Position numbers and translations under genes: made by a program
The notes under the pieces: model-generated
Databases searched by the model: none
Told to the model about the DNA's origin: nothing
Seen by the model: only the letters and a program-made list of their open reading frames with translations
Shown: positions 1 to 5,037 of the stretch, piece by piece
How the letters are laid out: the number at the start of each line of letters is the position of its first letter
Position numbering within the stretch: the stretch's first letter is position 1
NCBI GenBank assembly: GCA_947452325.1
Contig: CANGCZ010000097.1
Coordinates: 1 to 6,423, forward strand
DNA length: 6,423 nucleotides
Direction: 5' to 3'
Source of the DNA: Comamonadaceae bacterium
GTDB lineage: Bacteria; Pseudomonadota; Gammaproteobacteria; Burkholderiales; Burkholderiaceae_C

Positions 1-374
1 CCTTGGCCACTCAAGGCATTCAGATATACCGCCAGTGTGGCTGTCAGTGTTTTACCTTCACCGGTACGCATCTCGGCAATCTTGCCTTGGTGCAAGGCAA
101 TGCCGCCGAGCATTTGCACGTCAAAGTGACGCATCTTCATGATGCGCTTAGAGCCCTCACGCACCACCGCAAAAGCTTCGGGCAACAAATCATCCAGACT
201 TTCGCCTTGCAGGTGGCGTTGTTTGAATTCTTCGGTTTTGGCTTTCAATGCCTCATCGCTCAAGGATTCCAATGGGATTTCCAAGGCATTGATACGCTCT
301 AAGGTTTTACGGTAGGTCTTGAGCAACCGGTCATTGCGGCTGCCGAAAATATAGGTCAGTGGATTGAATGCCAT
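1..374 (-). CDS. secA: Preprotein translocase ATPase SecA, N-terminal part (partial)
   Basis: SecA is the cytoplasmic ATPase motor that pushes unfolded preproteins through the SecYEG channel. Only the first 124 codons are present, and the gene continues past base 1. The visible protein starts MAFNPLTYIFGSRNDR. It carries the family's LPEAFAVVREGSKR segment (about residues 63-77), then RHFDVQMLGG (82-91) and the Walker A motif MRTGEGKT (102-109), followed by LTATLAVYLNAL. This matches the start of E. coli SecA, recalled from memory, almost position for position. The ATG at 372-374 fits the family's N-terminus because FGSRNDR lies about ten residues in. No clear Shine-Dalgarno precedes it. The gene is divergent from the DciA-like gene across a 99-base spacer. 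The full-length family is about 900 residues, so most of the protein is outside the window. Confidence 0.97.
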   Translation of the reverse strand, partial: MAFNPLTYIFGSRNDRLLKTYRKTLERINALEIPLESLSDEALKAKTEEFKQRHLQGESLDDLLPEAFAVVREGSKRIMKMRHFDVQMLGGIALHQGKIAEMRTGEGKTLTATLAVYLNALSGQ

Positions 375-442
375 ACAAGCAAAACGCCCATGCCTTGCCG
401 GGTGGCTGGCCATGGACGCCGGTTCCTTTGTCGAAGCCCTGC

Positions 443-471
443 ATTTTACCTGCGTAAACGCCCATAATCAG
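443..471 (-). promoter_or_regulatory. Candidate sigma70-type promoter for secA
   Basis: On the minus strand, CTGATT (466-471) and TAAAAT (443-448) are separated by exactly 17 bases. The -10 matches the consensus at five of six positions and the -35 at three of six. Transcription would begin near 436, giving a leader of about 60 bases before secA. The evidence is by eye only, and another start is possible. Confidence 0.35.
463..468 (+). promoter_or_regulatory. Candidate -10 box for the DciA-like gene
   Basis: CATAAT matches the -10 consensus at five of six positions, but there is no convincing -35 at 15-18 bases upstream. If it is used, transcription would start at about 475, on or next to the annotated ATG at 474. 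That implies either a leaderless message or translation from a later start such as ATG 516. It overlaps the -35 region of the candidate secA promoter on the other strand. Confidence 0.25.
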
Positions 472-473
472 CT

Positions 474-794
474 ATGCACCGACCGCCTGCCCCGACCGCC
501 AAACACACCAGTGTGATGGATGCCATCGAGCACTCTGATACCTTGTCCTCGATGTTAAGTTTGCAGCGGCTATCGATGGTGTATTTGAAAACCATTGAAT
601 CGGTTCTTCCCCCGGGCTTGAGCGAACAAATGCTGGCCGGCCCGATAGAAGACGATGTCTGGTGCGTACTTGTGAAGCACAACGCTGCTGCCGCTAAATT
701 GCGTCAGTTGTTACCTGCTGTCAGTGCACATTTGCGCAGCAAAGGCCATAACGTGCAAAATGTACGCATCAAACTCATGTCGCGCACCCCATAA
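474..794 (+). CDS. DUF721 / DciA-like protein (probable replicative helicase loader family)
   Basis: This 106-residue protein resembles the DUF721 family, which includes DciA, a helper that interacts with the replicative helicase DnaB in bacteria lacking DnaC/DnaI-type loaders. The recognisable part is the compact domain at about residues 24-102. It runs from an N-terminal helix (LSLQRLSMVYLKTIESVLPP), through a strand with a conserved tryptophan (DDVWCVLVKHN, 61-71), to the helix AAAAKLRQLLPAVSAHLRSKG (71-91) and the final strand VQNVRIKL (94-101). It lacks the longer C-terminal tail of some DciA proteins. DUF721 genes commonly lie beside secA in betaproteobacteria, which fits here. There is no Shine-Dalgarno before ATG 474. 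ATG 516 (residue 15) is a possible alternative start that would keep the whole domain. The stop codon merges with the A-tract of the terminator that follows. The family assignment is fairly firm. The loading function is inferred from the family. Confidence 0.72.
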   Translation: MHRPPAPTAKHTSVMDAIEHSDTLSSMLSLQRLSMVYLKTIESVLPPGLSEQMLAGPIEDDVWCVLVKHNAAAAKLRQLLPAVSAHLRSKGHNVQNVRIKLMSRTP

Positions 795-827
795 AAAAAC
801 CCGCAGGCTTCACAACCGCGGGCTTTT
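793..827. terminator. Bidirectional intrinsic terminator between the DciA-like gene and tRNA-Thr
   Basis: Stem arms CCCGC (800-804) and GCGGG (818-822) enclose a 13-base loop. On the minus strand the hairpin is followed by seven T's (799-793), a good intrinsic terminator for the tRNA and anything read through from sspB. On the plus strand it is followed by C then TTTT (824-827), a weaker terminator for the DciA-like gene. The A/T tract shares bases with that gene's TAA stop (792-794). Confidence 0.75.
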
Positions 828-831
828 GAAA

Positions 832-907
832 TGGTGCCGATTATCGGATTCGAACTGATGACCTACCGCTTACAAGGCGGTTGCTCTACCAACTGAGCTA
901 AATCGGC
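832..907 (-). tRNA. tRNA-Thr (anticodon TGT)
   Basis: This 76-base cloverleaf includes an encoded CCA (832-834). The acceptor stem GCCGATT pairs fully with AATCGGC, followed by discriminator A. The D arm is GCTC-AGTTGGTA-GAGC. The anticodon stem ACCGC/GCGGT holds the loop CTTGTAA, with anticodon TGT at 872-874. The variable loop is AGGTC and the T loop is TTCGAAT. The T stem ATCAG/CCGAT has one A·C mismatch (tRNA positions 52 and 62). As I recall it, E. coli thrU has the same mismatch. The anticodon and overall sequence identify tRNA-Thr(UGU), reading ACA and ACG/ACU-type codons depending on modification. It lies 46 bases after sspB on the same strand and just before the terminator. Confidence 0.97.
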
Positions 908-916
908 ACTGTGCTT

Positions 917-922
917 ATTCTA
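917..922 (-). promoter_or_regulatory. Candidate -10 box for tRNA-Thr
   Basis: TAGAAT on the minus strand matches the -10 consensus at five of six positions. It would place the start near 910, only about three bases before the mature tRNA 5' end. No good -35 is seen 16-18 bases upstream. The sequence there contains a 5-bp inverted repeat, CAAGC/GCTTG (925-929/936-940). The tRNA may instead, or also, be processed from an sspB read-through transcript. Confidence 0.3.
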
Positions 923-953
923 CCCAAGCCTGAGCGCTTGAATTGAAAAACTT

Positions 954-1391
954 TCATTTGACACGTTTGAGTTGCGGACGCGTTCCGCTTGACGGACTGC
1001 TGGCAGGCGGCTCAGGCGGAGTATCAGTCGCGACGGGAGCTGAGACAGCTGCGTCAGATGGCGTCGAAGCCGGGGCGGGAAATGCCATGCCTTGACCATT
1101 TTCCTTGGCGTAAATGGCAATCACCCGGCCCATGGGCACCACAATGTCTCGCGCCACACCGCCAAACCGCGCTTTGAACTGTATGAATTCATTGCTCAGT
1201 TGCATGCCGCTGGTGGCGTCAAAACTGACATTGAGCACAATTTCACCGTTGTTCACATACTCGCGCGGCACTTGCACAGTGTCATCCACCAGCACCGCCA
1301 CGTAAGGCGTGAAACCGTTATCGGTACACCATTCATGCAAAGCCCGCACCAAATATGGCCGGGTTGAAGTTGACTGAGAAATATTGATCAT
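954..1391 (-). CDS. sspB: ClpXP protease specificity-enhancing factor SspB
   Basis: SspB is the adaptor that binds the ssrA degradation tag and tethers tagged proteins to ClpX, so ClpXP degrades them faster. The 145-residue protein shows the folded substrate-binding domain at about residues 9-105: TSTRPYLVRALHEWCTDNG, then TPYVAVLVDD, VQVPREYVNNGEIVLNVS, and FKARFGGVARDIVVPMGRVIAIYAKENGQG. A Pro/Ala/Ser-rich linker follows (about 105-136). The tail RPQLKRVK (138-145) is the expected ClpX-binding peptide and closely matches the C-terminal RPALRVVK of E. coli SspB. The ATG at 1389-1391 lies 5 bases after the sspA stop, with no obvious Shine-Dalgarno, which suggests translational coupling to sspA. 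The linker is shorter and less acidic than in E. coli, as recalled. Confidence 0.95.
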   Translation of the reverse strand: MINISQSTSTRPYLVRALHEWCTDNGFTPYVAVLVDDTVQVPREYVNNGEIVLNVSFDATSGMQLSNEFIQFKARFGGVARDIVVPMGRVIAIYAKENGQGMAFPAPASTPSDAAVSAPVATDTPPEPPASSPSSGTRPQLKRVK

Positions 1392-1396
1392 GCGGA

Positions 1397-2008
1397 TTAT
1401 TTGCGCATGACCTTTTCTGAGGGCGTCAACGCCTCAATGTAGGCTGGACGCGAAAAAATACGTTCAGCGTATTTAAGCAACGGGGCGGCATTTTTGGACA
1501 ACTCGATACCGTAATGGTCCAAGCGCCACAGCAACGGGGCAATGGCGACATCAAGCATGGAGAAGTTATCCCCGAGCATGAATTTGTTTTTCAAAAACAC
1601 GGGCGCCAGTTGAGTCAATCGGTCACGGATGTGGGCACGGGCTTTTTCCAGCGTTTTCTCGTTGGCTTTTTGAGCCCTGGATTCCAGAGAACTCACATGG
1701 GTGAACAACTCTTTTTCAAAGTTGAGCAAAAACAAACGGACACGGGCACGGTCCACCGGGTCGCCGGGCATGAGCTGCGGGTGAGGAAAACGCTCGTCTA
1801 TGTACTCGTTGATGATGTTGGACTCATACAAAATCAGGTCGCGCTCAACCAGTATCGGCACCTGGCCGTAAGGGTTCATCACGCTGATGTCCTCGGGCTT
1901 GTTGTAAAGATCGACATCACGGATTTCAAAATCCATGCCTTTTTCAAACAAGACAAAACGACAACGGTGAGAAAAAGGACAAACTGTCCCAGAGTACAAG
2001 ACCATCAT
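1397..2008 (-). CDS. sspA: Stringent starvation protein A (GST-fold, RNA polymerase-associated)
   Basis: SspA has a glutathione S-transferase fold but acts on RNA polymerase. In E. coli it binds the sigma70 holoenzyme and shapes transcription in stationary phase and acid stress. The 203-residue protein has a thioredoxin-like N-terminal domain (about 1-80) with VCPFSHRCRFVLFEKG (9-24), the cis-proline region QVPILVERD (49-57) and the turn YESNIINEYIDERFP (61-75), then an all-helical C-terminal domain (about 85-200) with NFSMLDVAIAPLLWRLDHYG (148-167). The surface motif Pro-His-Pro (75-77) that E. coli SspA needs for its transcription role is kept. The start is supported by AGGAG (2017-2021) eight bases before the ATG, although the second Met codon immediately follows. 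It is followed by sspB with a 5-base gap and lies downstream of petC by 87 bases. Confidence 0.95.
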   Translation of the reverse strand: MMVLYSGTVCPFSHRCRFVLFEKGMDFEIRDVDLYNKPEDISVMNPYGQVPILVERDLILYESNIINEYIDERFPHPQLMPGDPVDRARVRLFLLNFEKELFTHVSSLESRAQKANEKTLEKARAHIRDRLTQLAPVFLKNKFMLGDNFSMLDVAIAPLLWRLDHYGIELSKNAAPLLKYAERIFSRPAYIEALTPSEKVMRK

Positions 2009-2016
2009 GAGCGTAG

Positions 2017-2021
2017 CTCCT
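2017..2021 (-). promoter_or_regulatory. Ribosome binding site of sspA
   Basis: AGGAG on the minus strand, eight bases before the ATG at 2006-2008. It fixes the first of two consecutive Met codons as the more likely start. A second ATG follows directly, so the alternative would lie 11 bases from the site. Confidence 0.7.
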
Positions 2022-2064
2022 GAAATACGAGAGGTTTAACGGACCGGAAATAGCCCATTGTAAG

Positions 2065-2082
2065 AACCCGCCGAAACGGGTT
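2065..2082 (-). terminator. Short GC hairpin between petC and sspA (weak terminator or attenuator)
   Basis: AACCCG (2065-2070) and CGGGTT (2077-2082) form a perfect 6-bp inverted repeat with a 6-base loop. On the minus strand it starts 13 bases after the petC stop and is followed by CTTACAAT, only partly T-rich. It could cause partial termination after petABC or stabilise the 3' end of the pet message. It does not look like a strong intrinsic terminator. Confidence 0.4.
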
Positions 2083-2095
2083 ACTGTGCATCCGC

Positions 2096-2851
2096 TTAGC
2101 GAATATCTTTCCAGAACGAAGCATTCAATCGCCAGGCGATGAACATGAAGATCAGAAGAAATATCATGACCCACACACCGATTCTGACACGCGTGTTTTG
2201 TGATGGCTCAGCCATCCACTGCATGTAATTGACCAAATCAGCAACTGCTTCATCGTACTCGACCGGGCTGAGCTTACCGGGTGTGACTTGTTCCCAGCCT
2301 TTGAATACATGGGTTTCATGGCCGTGCGATTCGATGGTGTCGAACACAGGCTTGCGTTGTCCTTGCAACTCCCACAACACATGGGGCATGCCCACATTGG
2401 GGAAGGCCAGGTTGTTCCAGCCAGTGGCCTTGGATTCATCGCGGTAGTAAGTGCGCAAGTAGGTGTACAAATAATCAGCGCCAGTGCCGCCATGGCCTGA
2501 ACGTGAACGGGCAATCACAGTCAAGTCAGGCGGGGTACCACCAAACCAGTCTTTGGCTTGCTTGGGGTCCATGGCCACTTTCATGGTCTCACCGACCTTG
2601 TCAGTGGTGAACAACAGGTTGTCCTTGATGTCTTGCGGTGTCAAACCGATGTCGGTCAGGCGGTTAAAACGCATGTATGAAGCCGCGTGGCAATTGAGAC
2701 AGTAATTGACGAACAACTTAGCGCCGTGCTGCAAAGCGCCCAAATCGTTGAGTTTGTTGGGCGCTTTGTCCCAGGCAATGGTGTCAGTGTTGGCAAAAAC
2801 CGGCAATGTGCATGCCAGGCTGGTCAACACGCTGAGTATGAATTTTTTCAT
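2096..2851 (-). CDS. petC: Cytochrome c1, cytochrome bc1 complex subunit
   Basis: Cytochrome c1 takes electrons from the Rieske protein and passes them to soluble or membrane cytochrome c on the periplasmic side. The 251-residue protein has a Sec signal peptide (residues 1-20, MKKFILSVLTSLACTLPVFA, likely cut after Ala20). The single haem c motif is CLNCH (51-55). The family motif YMRFNRLTDIGL (59-70) follows, then WFGGTPPDLTVIARSR (102-117). GMPHVLWELQG (154-164) comes next, where Met155 is the likely sixth haem ligand. The C-terminal membrane anchor lies at about 222-241 (VRIGVWVMIFLLIFMFIAWRL). The length is normal for a betaproteobacterial c1. GGAG (2861-2864) nine bases before the ATG supports this start. 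The gap to petB is 21 bases. Its signal peptide implies haem attachment by the Ccm system outside the membrane, encoded elsewhere. Confidence 0.96.
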   Translation of the reverse strand: MKKFILSVLTSLACTLPVFANTDTIAWDKAPNKLNDLGALQHGAKLFVNYCLNCHAASYMRFNRLTDIGLTPQDIKDNLLFTTDKVGETMKVAMDPKQAKDWFGGTPPDLTVIARSRSGHGGTGADYLYTYLRTYYRDESKATGWNNLAFPNVGMPHVLWELQGQRKPVFDTIESHGHETHVFKGWEQVTPGKLSPVEYDEAVADLVNYMQWMAEPSQNTRVRIGVWVMIFLLIFMFIAWRLNASFWKDIR

Positions 2852-2860
2852 GGTTGTGTG

Positions 2861-2864
2861 CTCC
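2861..2864 (-). promoter_or_regulatory. Ribosome binding site of petC
   Basis: GGAG on the minus strand lies nine bases before the petC ATG and within the 21-base gap after the petB stop. This supports independent translation of petC within the pet operon. Confidence 0.65.
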
Positions 2865-2872
2865 GTGCCGGT

Positions 2873-4273
2873 TCAATGAGCGGCAAAGTTGACGCGATCC
2901 GGGACCGGCTTGGTGTCTCCCAAACGGCTCCACCAAGGCATCAGCAGAAAGAAGCCGAAATAAAACAATGAGCCGACCTGAGACACACGTTCACCGATCG
3001 CTGAAGGTGGTTGCATACCCAAATAACCCAGAATGAAAAAGTCGATGACAAAAATAACGTACAAGTATTTATGCCAATCTGGGCGGTAGCGGATGGATTT
3101 GACAGCGCAATTGTCCAACCAAGGCAGGAAAAACAAAATGATGACGGCGCCGCCCATGACGACCACACCCCAGAATTTGGCATCAATGGCCAACATCAAA
3201 CCGACCAGCACCACTGCGCCACCGATGACAGCTGACTTGAGCGTGCTACTGATGGCCGCGCGTGTCGCACCCAGATAAGCAGCCGCAATCACGCAAACGA
3301 TGAGCGCATACATCATCTCGCTGGTGATGGCGCGCAACATGGAGTAGTAAGGCGTGAAATACCAGACCGGCGCGATGTGCAGCGGTGTTTTCAGCGGGTC
3401 GGCCGGAATGAAGTTGTTGTACTCCAGGAAATAGCCGCCGAACTCGGGTGCAAAAAAGATGATGGCAGTGAACACCAGCAAAAAGCCCATGACACCCATG
3501 ATGTCGTGAACCGTGTAATAGGGGTGAAAAGGAATGCCGTCCAAGGGCTTGCCATTGGCATCTTTGTGCGCCTTGATTTCGATGCCGTCCGGGTTATTGG
3601 AGCCGACTTCATGCAAAGCAATGATGTGCGCCACCACCAAGCCGAGCAGCACCAGAGGCACGGCAATGACGTGGAAGCTGAAGAAGCGGTTGAGTGTGGC
3701 GTCGCCGACCACATAGTCACCGCGGATCAGCAAAGCCAAATCAGGGCCGATGAACGGAATGGCTGAGAACAAATTCACAATGACCTGTGCGCCCCAGTAA
3801 GACATTTGGCCCCAAGGCAACAAATAGCCCATGAATGCCTCGCCCATCAAGGCCAGGAAAATCGCGCAACCGAAAAGCCAAACCAGTTCGCGAGGTTTGC
3901 GGTATGAGCCGTAAATCAAGCCGCGAAACATGTGCATGTAGACCACGATAAAGAAAGCGGACGCGCCGGTGGAGTGCATGTAACGGATCAACCATCCCCA
4001 AGGCACATCGCGCATGATGTATTCAACAGAGGCGAATGCAGTGGCTGCGTCAGGTTTGTAATGCATGACCAGAAAAATGCCGGTGACGATTTGAATCACC
4101 AACACCAACATGGACAACACGCCAAAGAAATACAAAAAGTTGAAATTTTTAGGCGCGTAGTACTCACTCAAATGCTCTTTGTAAAGTTTGGAGAGAGGAA
4201 AACGGTTATCGACCCAGTTGAGCGCTTGTTCAGCCAACGGGGCGTTAGGGGAAATCTCTTTGAAATCAGCCAT
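2873..4273 (-). CDS. petB: Cytochrome b, cytochrome bc1 complex subunit
   Basis: This is the membrane core of the bc1 complex, holding both b haems and the quinol oxidation (Qo) and quinone reduction (Qi) sites. With the start at 4273 the protein is 466 residues, usual for the non-split cytochrome b of betaproteobacteria. The haem ligands are His100 and His114 in helix B (MHSTGASAFFIVVYMH) and His201 and His216 in helix D, the latter pair separated by 14 residues. GYLLPWGQMSYWGA (149-162) is the conserved Qo-side loop. The Qo motif is PVWY (302-305), not PEWY. About eight to nine membrane segments follow the usual order, with a hydrophobic C-terminal part at about 346-448. A longer reading frame to 4306 exists, but ATG 4273 is better. 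It has AAAGG seven bases upstream (4281-4285), gives the family's N-terminus, and avoids overlapping petA. Confidence 0.96.
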   Translation of the reverse strand: MADFKEISPNAPLAEQALNWVDNRFPLSKLYKEHLSEYYAPKNFNFLYFFGVLSMLVLVIQIVTGIFLVMHYKPDAATAFASVEYIMRDVPWGWLIRYMHSTGASAFFIVVYMHMFRGLIYGSYRKPRELVWLFGCAIFLALMGEAFMGYLLPWGQMSYWGAQVIVNLFSAIPFIGPDLALLIRGDYVVGDATLNRFFSFHVIAVPLVLLGLVVAHIIALHEVGSNNPDGIEIKAHKDANGKPLDGIPFHPYYTVHDIMGVMGFLLVFTAIIFFAPEFGGYFLEYNNFIPADPLKTPLHIAPVWYFTPYYSMLRAITSEMMYALIVCVIAAAYLGATRAAISSTLKSAVIGGAVVLVGLMLAIDAKFWGVVVMGGAVIILFFLPWLDNCAVKSIRYRPDWHKYLYVIFVIDFFILGYLGMQPPSAIGERVSQVGSLFYFGFFLLMPWWSRLGDTKPVPDRVNFAAH

Positions 4274-4280
4274 GGTTTTG

Positions 4281-4285
4281 CCTTT
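4281..4285 (-). promoter_or_regulatory. Ribosome binding site of petB, overlapping the petA stop
   Basis: AAAGG on the minus strand sits seven bases before ATG 4273 and shares bases with the petA stop codon TAA (4284-4286). It decides the petB start in favour of 4273 over the upstream in-frame ATG at 4306, and it suggests translational coupling with petA. Confidence 0.65.
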
Positions 4286-4883
4286 AAGCCTTTTTGTCTT
4301 CGCCAATCAGCAAACGACTGTCGGAGAGATACATGTGAGGAGGGACTTCCAAGTTGTCCGGTGCGGGTTTGTTTTTGTAAACACGTCCGGCCATGTCGAA
4401 AGTAGAACCATGACAAGGGCAAAGAAAACCTCCCTGCCAATCGTCCGGCAAAGAAGCTTGCGGACCCATTTGAAATTTGTCGCTGGGAGAGCAACCCAGA
4501 TGTGAGCAAATACCCACACCGACAAAAAACTCGGGTTTGATGGAACGCGCTTGGTTGCGCGCATACGCCGGGGTGAGTTCGTCAGGCTTGCGTTTGGATT
4601 CAGGGTCGGCCAATTGGTTTTCAACTTTTTTCAAAGCGTCCAATTGCTCGGGGGTGCGGCGGATGATCCAAACAGGCTTACCGCGCCATTCCACAGTGAG
4701 CTTCTCACCCGGCTTGATGGCCGAGATATCGACTTCGACAGCGGCCCCGGCGGCCTTGGCGCGCTCGGAGGGGCTGAAAGTGCTGATAAATGGAACAGCC
4801 ACTGCTGCACCGCCAACCGCGCCGGCACAACCCGAGGCGATCAGCCAGGTGCGCTTACCGGTGTCTACTGTGGTTTCACTCAT
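4284..4883 (-). CDS. petA: Rieske iron-sulfur protein, cytochrome bc1 complex subunit
   Basis: The Rieske subunit carries the 2Fe-2S cluster that takes the first electron from quinol at the Qo site. The 199-residue protein has the two cluster boxes CSHLGC (126-131) and CPCHGS (155-160). Cys126, His128, Cys155 and His158 are the predicted ligands, with Cys131-Cys157 as the stabilising disulfide. The N-terminal signal-anchor reads GKRTWLIASG followed by a hydrophobic stretch to about residue 36. This is a Tat-type signal with Lys-Arg instead of Arg-Arg. The insert between anchor and head (about 75-118) is proteobacterial in style. ATG 4883 is chosen over the in-frame ATG 4925 because AGAGG lies six bases upstream and the shorter N-terminus fits the family. 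petA is first in petABC, followed by petB after 10 bases. Confidence 0.96.
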   Translation of the reverse strand: MSETTVDTGKRTWLIASGCAGAVGGAAVAVPFISTFSPSERAKAAGAAVEVDISAIKPGEKLTVEWRGKPVWIIRRTPEQLDALKKVENQLADPESKRKPDELTPAYARNQARSIKPEFFVGVGICSHLGCSPSDKFQMGPQASLPDDWQGGFLCPCHGSTFDMAGRVYKNKPAPDNLEVPPHMYLSDSRLLIGEDKKA

Positions 4884-4889
4884 GAAAGG

Positions 4890-4894
4890 CCTCT
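4890..4894 (-). promoter_or_regulatory. Ribosome binding site of petA
   Basis: AGAGG on the minus strand, six bases before ATG 4883. It supports the 199-residue form of the Rieske protein over a 213-residue form starting at 4925. Confidence 0.65.
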
Positions 4895-4924
4895 GAATTT
4901 CATTGCGAATATCGAAAACCCTCA

Positions 4925-4930
4925 ATTCTA
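4925..4930 (-). promoter_or_regulatory. Candidate -10 box of a petABC promoter
   Basis: TAGAAT on the minus strand matches the -10 consensus at five of six positions, and transcription would start near 4918, leaving a leader of about 35 bases. The upstream sequence is T-rich (GGTTTTTA) with no good -35 hexamer. An activator-dependent promoter or another site in the 154-base spacer is equally possible. Confidence 0.3.
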
Positions 4931-4979
4931 ACCGAGCTAATTAGGTAAAAACCAGAGGAGCAAGCGCAAAGGGTATTAA

Positions 4980-4998
4980 GCACGGACGGCACCCGTGC
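4980..4998 (-). terminator. Hairpin downstream of pdxA-like gene (possible terminator)
   Basis: GCACGG (4980-4985) and CCGTGC (4993-4998) form a perfect 6-bp stem with a 7-base loop, 39 bases after the pdxA-like stop. On the minus strand it is followed by TTAATACCCTTT, which is T-containing but broken. It may end the Nif3-pdxA transcript or act in the petA upstream region. Termination strength is uncertain. Confidence 0.4.
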
Positions 4999-5037
4999 AA
5001 CAAACAGCTATCAAAGTATTCTTTTTTTGCTGAACGC

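Noticed and set aside
3..302. 99-codon plus-strand frame opposite secA
   Set aside because: The minus strand encodes an unmistakable SecA N-terminus with Walker A. The plus frame is its mirror.
832..907. tRNA-Thr as an integration site for a mobile element
   Set aside because: No integrase, no repeated 3' end of the tRNA and no foreign genes are visible in the window.
1514..2023. 169-codon open frame on the plus strand opposite sspA
   Set aside because: It is wholly antisense to a clear sspA, has no recognisable domain or ribosome binding site, and is explained by codon bias of the real gene.
3377..3766. 129-codon open frame on the plus strand opposite petB
   Set aside because: It is antisense to conserved cytochrome b. 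Its His/Gln-rich composition is the mirror of membrane-protein codons, and no family features are seen.
4274..4306. Eleven-codon N-terminal extension of petB
   Set aside because: It overlaps the end of petA, lacks a good ribosome binding site, and is not typical of cytochrome b. ATG 4273 has AAAGG at the right spacing.
3932..4405. 157-codon plus-strand frame across the petA-petB junction
   Set aside because: It spans two well-supported genes on the other strand and shows no domain or start signal.
4884..4925. Fourteen-codon N-terminal extension of petA
   Set aside because: ATG 4883 has AGAGG six bases upstream and gives the expected Rieske N-terminus. The extension overlaps the candidate promoter.
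4971..5037. Promoter with TTGCAC and TAATAC near the hairpin upstream of petA
   Set aside because: Each hexamer matches only about half of the consensus and the site overlaps the hairpin stem, so it is not better than chance.
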